Below, one piece after another: positions 57,555 through 64,000 of a stretch of DNA of 64,000 nt. The notes below the pieces were generated by a model, which worked only from the letters and a program-made list of their open reading frames with translations, searched no databases and had not been told where the DNA came from. Each line of letters opens with the position of its first letter. The first letter of the stretch is position 1. This stretch comes from Janibacter terrae NBRC 107853 (lineage in GTDB: Bacteria > Actinomycetota > Actinomycetes > Actinomycetales > Dermatophilaceae): the NCBI RefSeq assembly GCF_001591405.1, contig NZ_BCUV01000007.1:1302001-1366000 (forward strand). Reading direction: 5' to 3'. Made by a program: the position numbers and the translations under genes.

Positions 57555-57633
57555 CGGCGCCGAGGTTAGGCTGGTCAAGACTCAGCTCGACGGGGAGCAG
57601 CCCGGCCGAGACGGATGTGGGGGGTTGATCGGG

Positions 57634-58329
57634 ATGAGCGGGACGCTGACCCGGGGGCGCCTGAGCCGCGACCTGATCGTGCGTGCGGCCCTGGCATACA
57701 TCGACGCCCAGGGACCCCAGAAGCTGACGATGCGGTCGTTGGGGAAGGCGCTGGGCGTGGAAGCCATGTCCTTGTACCGGCACGTCTCCGGTCGCGAGGA
57801 CCTGCTCGAGGCGGTGGTCGCTCACCTGTTGCGCGGCCTCGAGGATGATCTCGACGTCGAGCTTGTCGACACGTGGCAGGGCTACCTGCAGACGTTCGCG
57901 CACGAGGTCCGGCGGGTGGCGACCGAACATCCATCGGCCTTTCCCCTGATCGCGACCCGACACCCGGCCGCTCCCTGGTTGCGTCCTCCGCTGCGGAGCC
58001 TGTCGTTGGTGGAGGACTTCCTCCACACGATGATCGGCCACGGGTTCGGCGAGAAGGAGGCAGTGCGCGTGTACCGGGCCTTCAGCAGCTTCCTCCTGGG
58101 GCATCTGCTGCTGGAGTCGGTGGTGCGCGGGGCCGAGACCGCTCCGGTGGAGGTGGCGCTCGACGAGGGGCAGGCGTCGATCCCCGAGGGCGACGCCGAC
58201 ATGGACCTGAGCGGCTTCCCGACGGTGGAGCGATTGCGGCGAGAGCTGAGCGAGGACCACTCGAAGGCAGAGTTCGAGATCGGACTGGAGACTCTCATCG
58301 AGCGGATCGAGCTGCACATGTCGCAGTGA
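57634..58329 (+). CDS. TetR-family regulator (TetR_C type)
   Basis: A 231-residue regulator with the DNA-binding domain SRDLIVRAALAYIDAQGPQK, LTMRSLGKALGVEAMSLYRH and VSGREDLLEAVV. Its C-terminal part resembles the TetR tetracycline-repressor class ligand domain (MIGHGFGEKEAVRVYRAFSS). ATG 57634 is preferred to a TTG three codons upstream. It may control the preceding membrane gene or the leftward cassette beyond. Confidence 0.85.
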   Translation: MSGTLTRGRLSRDLIVRAALAYIDAQGPQKLTMRSLGKALGVEAMSLYRHVSGREDLLEAVVAHLLRGLEDDLDVELVDTWQGYLQTFAHEVRRVATEHPSAFPLIATRHPAAPWLRPPLRSLSLVEDFLHTMIGHGFGEKEAVRVYRAFSSFLLGHLLLESVVRGAETAPVEVALDEGQASIPEGDADMDLSGFPTVERLRRELSEDHSKAEFEIGLETLIERIELHMSQ

Positions 58330-58353
58330 GGGCGGCCACCGTCGGACTGCTGC

Positions 58354-58881
58354 CTACATCGGCAAGTCGGCGGCATGGATCATGCGTCGGTGCCGCTCCC
58401 CGGCGAAGCCTCCGAGGACTGCTCCGAGGAGCGTGACTGGCGCGGTGGTGACGAGGGGCAGGGGCCTCCCGGTCGCTGCCTGCTGGGGGCGGACGGGGAT
58501 GCTGGCGAGGACGTCGATCTGGGTCAGCACGTCGAGGCTGTCACCCGCGACGAGACCGAGGGCCGCGAGGACGATTGAGACCAGTGCGGCCCCCAGCCAG
58601 ACGGCGACGCCCTGCCGGCCACCGCCCGACGAGGCGAGCCGGGCGGCGACATAGCCTCCGACGAGGAAGGCGATGAACAGGATGACGAGCAGCGTCACCA
58701 TCCGGGCCGGGCCGATGCCCCTGCCGCTGTCGGGGGCGTAGGTCGCTGAGTCGTGCGCTCCGGTCCCGATGGTCACGCCGACGCCGGCCGCGAGGGCGGT
58801 CAGGAGGAGGGCCAGGACGACTGCTGTGAGCCATCCGACGAAGACCACGCCGACCTGTGTACCGCCGGGGCTCGTGCACAT
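58354..58881 (-). CDS. Small polytopic membrane protein
   Basis: A 175-residue protein with four helices (FVGWLTAVVLALLLTALAAG, MVTLLVILFIAFLVGGYVAA, GVAVWLGAALVSIVLAALGL, LVTTAPVTLLGAVLGGFAGE). No family name can be given with confidence. It is the last of three leftward genes with the PRC-barrel/DUF2382 and channel-like proteins, a grouping often seen in stress cassettes. Confidence 0.6.
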   Translation of the reverse strand: MCTSPGGTQVGVVFVGWLTAVVLALLLTALAAGVGVTIGTGAHDSATYAPDSGRGIGPARMVTLLVILFIAFLVGGYVAARLASSGGGRQGVAVWLGAALVSIVLAALGLVAGDSLDVLTQIDVLASIPVRPQQAATGRPLPLVTTAPVTLLGAVLGGFAGERHRRMIHAADLPM

Positions 58882-58968
58882 GATGCTCCTGTGGGCTGCG
58901 GTTGCGAGGGGTGACGCGGGCAGTCCCCCACGGCCCGCGTCGGGCCATGGGGGACTGCTGCTCGAGGC

Positions 58969-59730
58969 TCAGGAGCGGTCGCGCGGGTCGACCCCGTCGG
59001 GCAGGTCCGCCTCGATCTGCTCCTTGCGGACCTGCTCGGTGATCTGCTGCTCCTCGGTGACCGTCTCGGTGCCGAGCCTGACCCGCTCGACGGGGACCGT
59101 CTCCTTGTTCACCACGACGCGCTCCTGCGTGAGGGTGACCTCGTGCTCCTCCTCGGTGAGCTCGCCCCCGGCCAGCGCCTGGTCGCGGTTGGCGTCCGTG
59201 ATCGGCTCGCGCTCGAGGCGGACCTCCTCGCGCTGGACGGGCACGGTGGTCGTGACGTTCTCGGTTACGACGTACTTGCGCAGACGCGCTCGTCCGGTGG
59301 CGACCTTCTCGGTGCCCACGTCGAGACGTTCCTCGGAGCGAGTCATCGCGTCGTCGGTGTTCGGGCCGGAGGTGTCCTGGCCCTCGCCGACACGCTCGTC
59401 GCCGCCACCGGTGTCCTCGATCTCGTAGTACCGGTACAGCCCCGCCTCGTCGTCCGCGTCGAGGTGGCCATCGGCGTCGACCCGCGGTGCGTCCTTGATG
59501 ACGGCCTTGGTGAAGGCGACCTGGATCTCGGAGTCGTCGCGCACCGTTGCTCCACGCAGGGGGACGAAGGACTCGCTGGTGCCGAACAAGCCGGTGGACA
59601 CGGTCACCCACTCGGGCCGACCGTTCGCGTCGTCGAGGTAGATCTGCCCGACCTGCCCGACCTTCTCGCCGGACGTGTCGGTGACGATGCCGCCGGAAAC
59701 CAAGGTGTTGATCTGATCTGTGGAAATCAT
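58969..59730 (-). CDS. PRC-barrel plus DUF2382 stress-type protein
   Basis: A 253-residue protein. The N-terminal PRC-barrel (MISTDQINTLVSGGIVTDTS to EIQVAFTKAVIKDAP) is followed by a DUF2382 domain with SEERLDVGTEKVATGRARLR and TVPVQREEVRLEREPI. This is the YsnF/AvaK-like architecture linked to desiccation, radiation or general stress. It is highly acidic and cytosolic. It runs leftward between the channel-like gene and a small membrane protein. Confidence 0.87.
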   Translation of the reverse strand: MISTDQINTLVSGGIVTDTSGEKVGQVGQIYLDDANGRPEWVTVSTGLFGTSESFVPLRGATVRDDSEIQVAFTKAVIKDAPRVDADGHLDADDEAGLYRYYEIEDTGGGDERVGEGQDTSGPNTDDAMTRSEERLDVGTEKVATGRARLRKYVVTENVTTTVPVQREEVRLEREPITDANRDQALAGGELTEEEHEVTLTQERVVVNKETVPVERVRLGTETVTEEQQITEQVRKEQIEADLPDGVDPRDRS

Positions 59731-59801
59731 GCGATCCTCCGTAGGAATAGGTTTACGCGATAAGTCGTGTTGTTTCTCTGGGTTCGCCGGCGCAGCCCGG
59801 C

Positions 59802-60596
59802 TCAGCCTCGGGTGCCGTCGAAGGGAGCGTCGGTGGAGGTGGCGCCCGCAATGGGGTGAGGGCGTGCCCCGCTGGTCTGCATCTCCTCCTTGGCCTGCTG
59901 GGCCTGGGCCTTGACCGACGGGGCCTTGGCTGCCTCGTCCTTGATGTTCTGGGTCTCGGTCTCCATCGTGCCGAGGTAGCTCTCCCAGCGCGCCTGCATC
60001 GGCTTGATGAGGCCGCCGCCGACGCCGACGACGAGGATGCCGCCGATGGTGGCCAGGACGGTGATCAGGACCGGCAGGGTGACGGTCGTCGCGATGCCGA
60101 CCTGGTTGAGGGCGGCGATGATGCCCAGGCCCAGGATGAAGGCGGCGGCGATGTTGGCCAGGACCTTGCCGTAGGACAGCCCGCCGAGCGTGTTGGCGAT
60201 CAGTTCACGCACCGCAGTGGCGATGGCGGCGGCGATGACCACGATGACGATGGCCACGACGATGCTGGGCAGGAAGGCGATGACCCGGGTGAGCAGGTCG
60301 CTGATCGGGTTGGGCCCGAAGACCCCGAAGGCCAGCTGCAGCACGAACAGGATCAGGGTGTAGTAGACGAGCTTGCCGACGATGGACGAGGCGTCATACC
60401 GGGACGCCGCCAGGGCCCGTTTGATGCCACCGCGCTCGACGGCGCGGTCGAAGCCGACGCGCTCGAGGACCTTGTCGACGGTCTTGCCGATCATCTTGGC
60501 GACGATCCAGCCGATCACGAGGATCAGCAGGAACATGACGATCTTGGGTACGTACAGGGCGACCGCGACCCATAGTTCGTTCAGTGCGTTATCCAT
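59802..60596 (-). CDS. TM-helix (CmpX/MscS-related) membrane protein
   Basis: A 264-residue protein with an N-terminal helix (PKIVMFLLILVIGWIVAKMI) and paired conserved TM_helix modules: VDKVLERVGFDRAVERGGIK, LVYYTLILFVLQLAFGVFG, FLPSIVVAIVIVVIAAAIAT, and LGGLSYGKVLANIAAAFILG. The soluble beta-domain of true MscS is missing. CmpX-like proteins affect membrane stress and envelope signalling. ATG 60596 is chosen as the start of the first helix; ATG 60632 is possible. Confidence 0.75.
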   Translation of the reverse strand: MDNALNELWVAVALYVPKIVMFLLILVIGWIVAKMIGKTVDKVLERVGFDRAVERGGIKRALAASRYDASSIVGKLVYYTLILFVLQLAFGVFGPNPISDLLTRVIAFLPSIVVAIVIVVIAAAIATAVRELIANTLGGLSYGKVLANIAAAFILGLGIIAALNQVGIATTVTLPVLITVLATIGGILVVGVGGGLIKPMQARWESYLGTMETETQNIKDEAAKAPSVKAQAQQAKEEMQTSGARPHPIAGATSTDAPFDGTRG

Positions 60597-60764
60597 TGAA
60601 AGGACTCTCTTCTCGGCGTTGAGGGCTTCCATGCTTACGCAGTAATCTAAGGAATGCAAACGGTGTAAGCCAACTGATGTCGAAGCCTGCAACGCGCTCT
60701 GTGGGTGACCCGGAGCATGGCCGCCCTGGTGCATGTGCCCGGCGTGCTCCCCTAAGGTCGGGCC

Positions 60765-61340
60765 ATGCTGCTATCCGACAGGGACATCCGGGCCGAGATC
60801 GACGGCGGGCGGGTCGTCCTCGACCCCTGGGACCCGACGATGGTCCAGCCCAGCAGCGTCGACGTGCGGCTGGACAAGTACTTCCGTCTCTTCGACAACC
60901 ACAAGTACCCGGTCATCGACCCGGCGGCCGACCAGCCCGACCTCACCCGGCTGATCGAGGTCGAGCCGGACGAGGGCTTCGTGCTGCACCCCGGCGAGTT
61001 CGTGCTCGGCTCGACCTACGAGACCGTGACGCTGCCCGACGACCTCGCCGCCCGCGTCGAGGGCAAGTCCTCGCTCGGGCGCCTCGGCCTCCTGACCCAC
61101 GCGACGGCCGGCTTCGTCGACCCCGGCTTCTCCGGGCACGTGACCCTCGAGCTCAGCAACGTCGCCACCCTGCCCATCCGGCTGTGGCCGGGGATGAAGA
61201 TCGGCCAGCTGTGCTTCTTCCGCCTCTCCTCGCCCGCCGAGCACCCGTACGGCTCGGGCCCGTACGGCTCGCACTACCAGGGGCAGCGGGGGCCGACGGC
61301 GAGCCGGTCCTTCGCGAACTTCCACCGCACGGACATCTGA
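60765..61340 (+). CDS. dcd: dCTP deaminase (likely bifunctional deaminase/dUTPase)
   Basis: A 191-residue enzyme very similar in pattern to the bifunctional Mycobacterium tuberculosis Dcd: [59 protein letters not shown] and [20 protein letters not shown]. The nucleotide-binding segment SSLGR and the trimer-forming TSTYE-like stretch [11 protein letters not shown] are present. It deaminates dCTP and hydrolyses the dUTP so formed, supplying dUMP. A TAAGGT box six bases before ATG 60765 indicates a leaderless mRNA. Confidence 0.94.
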   Translation: MLLSDRDIRAEIDGGRVVLDPWDPTMVQPSSVDVRLDKYFRLFDNHKYPVIDPAADQPDLTRLIEVEPDEGFVLHPGEFVLGSTYETVTLPDDLAARVEGKSSLGRLGLLTHATAGFVDPGFSGHVTLELSNVATLPIRLWPGMKIGQLCFFRLSSPAEHPYGSGPYGSHYQGQRGPTASRSFANFHRTDI

Positions 61341-61510
61341 CCCTTCGAGACGGTCGCTGCGCGACCTCCTCAGGGAGCGGTGGGGGCCTCGCTGCGCGAC
61401 CTCCTCAGGGAGCGGTGGAACCTCGCTGCACGACCTCCTCAGGGGGCGGTGGGGGCCTCGCTGCGCGACCTCCTCAGGGAGCGGTGGGGGCCTCGCTGCG
61501 CGACCTCCTC
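61341..61510 (+). repeat. Tandem array of ~35-bp units headed by a GAGACG-family repeat
   Basis: A GAGACG-family unit (61341-61383) is followed by repeats of TCGCTGCGCGACCTCCTCAG plus GGAGCGGTGG-type sequence. Units begin near 61354, 61389, 61423, 61458 and 61493: period 34-35 bp, about 4.5 copies, nearly identical except at the third. It fills the gap between dcd and the amidase gene. It is not a CRISPR array because there are no unique spacers. Confidence 0.85.
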
Positions 61511-61536
61511 ACGTGACTCGTGAGTAACCTCGGGGG

Positions 61537-63015
61537 ATGAGCACCCAGAGCCGCGTCCCCGCCCATGACGAGCTCCGTGAGGAGCACGACTCCCGGCGCG
61601 TCAGCGCCTTCGCCGACGACGCGCTCGCGAGCCTGGACGCGACGGGCGTCGCGGAGGCGATCCGCCACGGAGAGATCAGCGCCACCGAGGCCGTCGAGGC
61701 GGCCATCGCGCGCGTGCAGGAGGTCGACCCCGTCCTCGGGGCGACGACGGTGGACGACTTCGAGCGGGCCCGCCGTCGGGCCGGCCACCTGCCGCGGGGG
61801 ACGCGGGCTCCCTTCGCCGGTGTGCCGACGGCCATCAAGGACAACGTCAACGTCGCGGGTCTGCCGATGAGCCAGGGCTCCGACGCGCTGCCGACCGCGC
61901 CGCGGACCGCGGACGGCGCCTTCGTGCGCCAGCTCCTCTCCACCGGCGTCATCCCGGTCGCGACGACGACCTGTCCTCCCTTCGGCTGGACCGCGACGAC
62001 CGAGCGCCCCGGCGGTCGCGTCACCCGCAACCCCTGGGCGACCGGCTACTCCTCGGGTGGGTCCTCCGGTGGCGCGGCCGCGCTCGTCGCCTCGGGCGCG
62101 CTGCCCATCGCCCACGGCAACGACGGTGGCGGCTCGATCCGCATCCCCGCGGCCGTGTGCGGCCTCGTCGGACTCAAGGTCACCCGCGGCCGCCTCCTCG
62201 GCGACCCGACGACCGACCAGCTGCCGGTCGGCATCGTCGTCAACGGCGTGCTCACGCGCACCGTCCGCGACACCGCGACCTTCCTCGCGGCCGCCGAGAG
62301 CCACCAGCCGGCACGCCGGCTCCCCGCCGTCGGTCTCGTCGAGGGGCCGGGCGCGCGCCGCCTGCGCGTCGGGATGATGCTGGACTCCCCGCTCGCCCCG
62401 GCGACCGACCCGCAGACCCGCGATGCCGTCGCAGGCGTCGCCCGCCTGCTCGACGGCCTCGGCCACGACGTCGACCCCGACACCGCGGTGCCGGTGCCGG
62501 AGTTCTTCAGGACCGACTTCCAGGACTACTGGGCGCTGCTCGCCCTCGCCTCGTCCGCGCGGGGCACGAAGCTCTACGGCGAAGGGTTCGACCCCGGGCG
62601 CCTCGACATGTTCACCCGGGGCCTCGCCGCCCGCGCCAAGCGGCGCCTGCACCGCGCGCCGCTCTACCTCGCCCGCCTCGCGCTGACCGGTCCGGCGTCG
62701 GCGCGGCTCTTCCCCGCGGACGCGGACGTCGTCCTCACGCCGACCCTGGTCCACACCACGCCGCGGATCGGGTACCTCTCCGGCGACCTGGACTTCGACA
62801 CGCACATGGGGCGCCTGCTCGAGTACGTCGGGTTCACCCCGATCCACAACGCCAACGGCCAGCCGTCGATCTCGCTGCCGCTCGGCCGGACGGACGACGG
62901 GCGCCCGATCGGCGTCATGTTCTCCGCCCGCGCGGGCCAGGAGCGGCTGCTCCTCGAGCTGGCCTTCGAGCTGGAGGCCGCAGCCCCCTTCGCCCGCATC
63001 GACGGCCAGGTGTAG
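61537..63015 (+). CDS. Amidase-signature family hydrolase
   Basis: A 492-residue amidase with the Ser-Ser-Lys machinery: Lys101 in AIKDNVNV, the cis-Ser region GGSSGG (175-178) and nucleophile Ser200 in HGNDGGGSIRIPA. C-terminal parts match the fold to YLSGDLDFDTHMG. The family cleaves amide bonds in varied small molecules; the substrate is not evident. TAACCT six bases before ATG 61537 indicates a leaderless start. The gene lies next to a tandem repeat array. Confidence 0.88.
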   Translation: MSTQSRVPAHDELREEHDSRRVSAFADDALASLDATGVAEAIRHGEISATEAVEAAIARVQEVDPVLGATTVDDFERARRRAGHLPRGTRAPFAGVPTAIKDNVNVAGLPMSQGSDALPTAPRTADGAFVRQLLSTGVIPVATTTCPPFGWTATTERPGGRVTRNPWATGYSSGGSSGGAAALVASGALPIAHGNDGGGSIRIPAAVCGLVGLKVTRGRLLGDPTTDQLPVGIVVNGVLTRTVRDTATFLAAAESHQPARRLPAVGLVEGPGARRLRVGMMLDSPLAPATDPQTRDAVAGVARLLDGLGHDVDPDTAVPVPEFFRTDFQDYWALLALASSARGTKLYGEGFDPGRLDMFTRGLAARAKRRLHRAPLYLARLALTGPASARLFPADADVVLTPTLVHTTPRIGYLSGDLDFDTHMGRLLEYVGFTPIHNANGQPSISLPLGRTDDGRPIGVMFSARAGQERLLLELAFELEAAAPFARIDGQV

Positions 63016-63062
63016 CTCGGCCCGTGCCTGCCGGCGTGGCCGCGTGTGCTTGGGTGACGACC

Positions 63063-64000
63063 ATGGCTGACTTCACCCCCGGGACCACCGGCACCGACGA
63101 GGTGCTCTTCGCCGTCGACGGATCACTGGGGCGGGTGCTGCTCAACCGCCCCCGGGCGATCAACGCCCTCACCCGCGAGATGGTCGTCGCGATGCAGACG
63201 CGCCTCGCCGCCTGGGCGGACGACGACGCCGTGACGGCCATCAGCCTCGAGGGCGCCGGCGAGCGGGGGTTCTGCGCCGGTGGCGACGTGCGGGCGGTCC
63301 GCGAGGCGCACCTCACGGGCACGTCCGGGGGAGTGGACTTCTGGGCCGACGAGTACGCGCTCGACGCGCAGATCGCCGAGTACCCCAAGCCGGTCGTCGC
63401 CGTCATGGACGGCATCGTCATGGGCGGCGGGCTGGGCCTGTCGATGTTCGCCACCGCCCGCTGGACGACCGAACGCTCGAGGATCGCCATGCCCGAGACG
63501 ATCATCGGCTTCTTCCCCGACGTCGCCGCGACGTACCTGCTCTCCCGCGCGCCGGGTGAGGTCGGGACGCACATGGCGCTCACCGGCGCGACGGTCACCG
63601 GTGCCGACGCCGTGCACGTCGGCCTCGCCGACGCGGTCGTCGACCACACCCGCCTGCCCGAGCTCATCGCCGCCGTCGCCGGGGGAGGGCCGATCGAGCC
63701 GGTCCCCGCTGGTGCCATGACGAAGGGGGGCGACCTCGCCTCCTCGCACGACTGGGTCGACGAGTGCTACGCCGGCGACGACGCCGCGGTGATCCTGGCG
63801 CGCCTGCGCGAGCACGCCGACCCGGCTGCCCGTGCGGCGGCCGAGGAGATCTCCCTTCGCTCACCCCTGTCGGTGGCCGTGACGCTCGCGGCGCTCCGCA
63901 GGGCGGCCACGGCGGGGTCCGTGCGCGAGGTGCTCGAGGCGGACACCCGGATCAGCCGCGGGCTGCTCGCCCGGGCGGACTTCGTCGAAGGGGTCCGGGC
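63063..64000 (+). CDS. 3-hydroxyisobutyryl-CoA hydrolase-like protein (3'-truncated by window)
   Basis: ATG 63063 opens a frame running off the window (312 codons seen). It is a crotonase-superfamily protein: VLLNRPRAINALTREMVVAM, the oxyanion-hole segments RGFCAGGDVRAV and GIVMGGGLGLSMFA, and MPETIIGFFPDVAATYLLSR, which is the HIBCH signature rather than that of enoyl-CoA hydratases. HIBCH frees 3-hydroxyisobutyrate in valine breakdown. The family choice rests on that last motif. The C-terminus is not visible. Confidence 0.82.
   Translation, partial: MADFTPGTTGTDEVLFAVDGSLGRVLLNRPRAINALTREMVVAMQTRLAAWADDDAVTAISLEGAGERGFCAGGDVRAVREAHLTGTSGGVDFWADEYALDAQIAEYPKPVVAVMDGIVMGGGLGLSMFATARWTTERSRIAMPETIIGFFPDVAATYLLSRAPGEVGTHMALTGATVTGADAVHVGLADAVVDHTRLPELIAAVAGGGPIEPVPAGAMTKGGDLASSHDWVDECYAGDDAAVILARLREHADPAARAAAEEISLRSPLSVAVTLAALRRAATAGSVREVLEADTRISRGLLARADFVEGVR

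Noticed and set aside
61341-61510. CRISPR-like array
   Set aside because: Units are contiguous and nearly identical with no unique spacers, and no cas genes are present.

Overview
The window is very GC-rich, gene-dense actinobacterial chromosome. I infer Micrococcales, probably an Intrasporangiaceae/Dermatophilaceae-type genome (Janibacter and relatives), from the composition, an Mtb-like bifunctional Dcd, a FadE5-type acyl-CoA dehydrogenase, an Rpf-domain protein, a cydAB-cydDC operon and many probable leaderless genes. The genus is a guess. I see no rRNA, CRISPR, IS element or prophage. There is one tRNA (Gly, anticodon CCC).

Layout. 0-4.1 kb: the tail of a TadC-like gene from a tad locus lying mostly off the window, a secreted SGNH esterase, and an MMPL exporter facing a TetR regulator. 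4.1-11.4 kb: a tight Flp/Tad pilus locus (flp, tadE, tadG-like, cpaB, cpaE/tadZ, cpaF/tadA, tadB, tadC). 11.4-24 kb: purB, an Rpf-like muralytic protein, a panE/BioD-like/phosphatase operon, a second TetR-MMPL pair, a MarR/FMN-reductase divergon with clear operators, a BsaP-like protein, an AIM24 protein, and a BlaI/M56-protease pair that forms the tail of the cytochrome bd operon. 22.5-28.6 kb: cydA-cydB-cydD-cydC. 28.6-36.4 kb: PhoD phosphatase, an MFS exporter, a polar amino-acid ABC importer and a VWA/binding-protein fusion. 36.5-43 kb: a small membrane protein, an AbiEi/DUF559-like orphan bracketed by palindromic repeats, an aromatic-type aminotransferase, and the E1alpha-E1beta-E2 genes of a 2-oxoacid dehydrogenase. 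43-50.9 kb: a serine hydrolase with FG-GAP repeats, CopD/CtaG, small membrane proteins and an acyl-CoA dehydrogenase. 51-54.9 kb: a six-gene operon with MauE-like and MauD-like redox proteins and a Tat-exported, 20-cysteine, MauA-like protein fused to LGFP repeats. 55-64 kb: tRNA-Gly, an HTH plus ECF-S-like membrane protein, a stress-like cassette (PRC-barrel/DUF2382, TM-helix channel-like protein), dcd, an amidase, and a 3-hydroxyisobutyryl-CoA hydrolase running off the end.

The strongest candidate for an under-described system is the 51-54.9 kb operon. It resembles a methylamine-dehydrogenase light-chain maturation set (MauE, MauD, a polytopic membrane protein) serving a cysteine-rich secreted protein, but no heavy chain or MauG gene is present. 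The other main signals are in non-coding DNA. One is a palindromic repeat family (core CCCTAGGG) at gene 3' ends. A second is a dispersed repeat family with one copy read in frame inside the E2 linker and another copy heading a ~35-bp tandem array. A third is a pair of mutually exclusive hairpins before cydA. The fourth is a strongly over-represented CGAAGGGG word that is absent from the tad locus.
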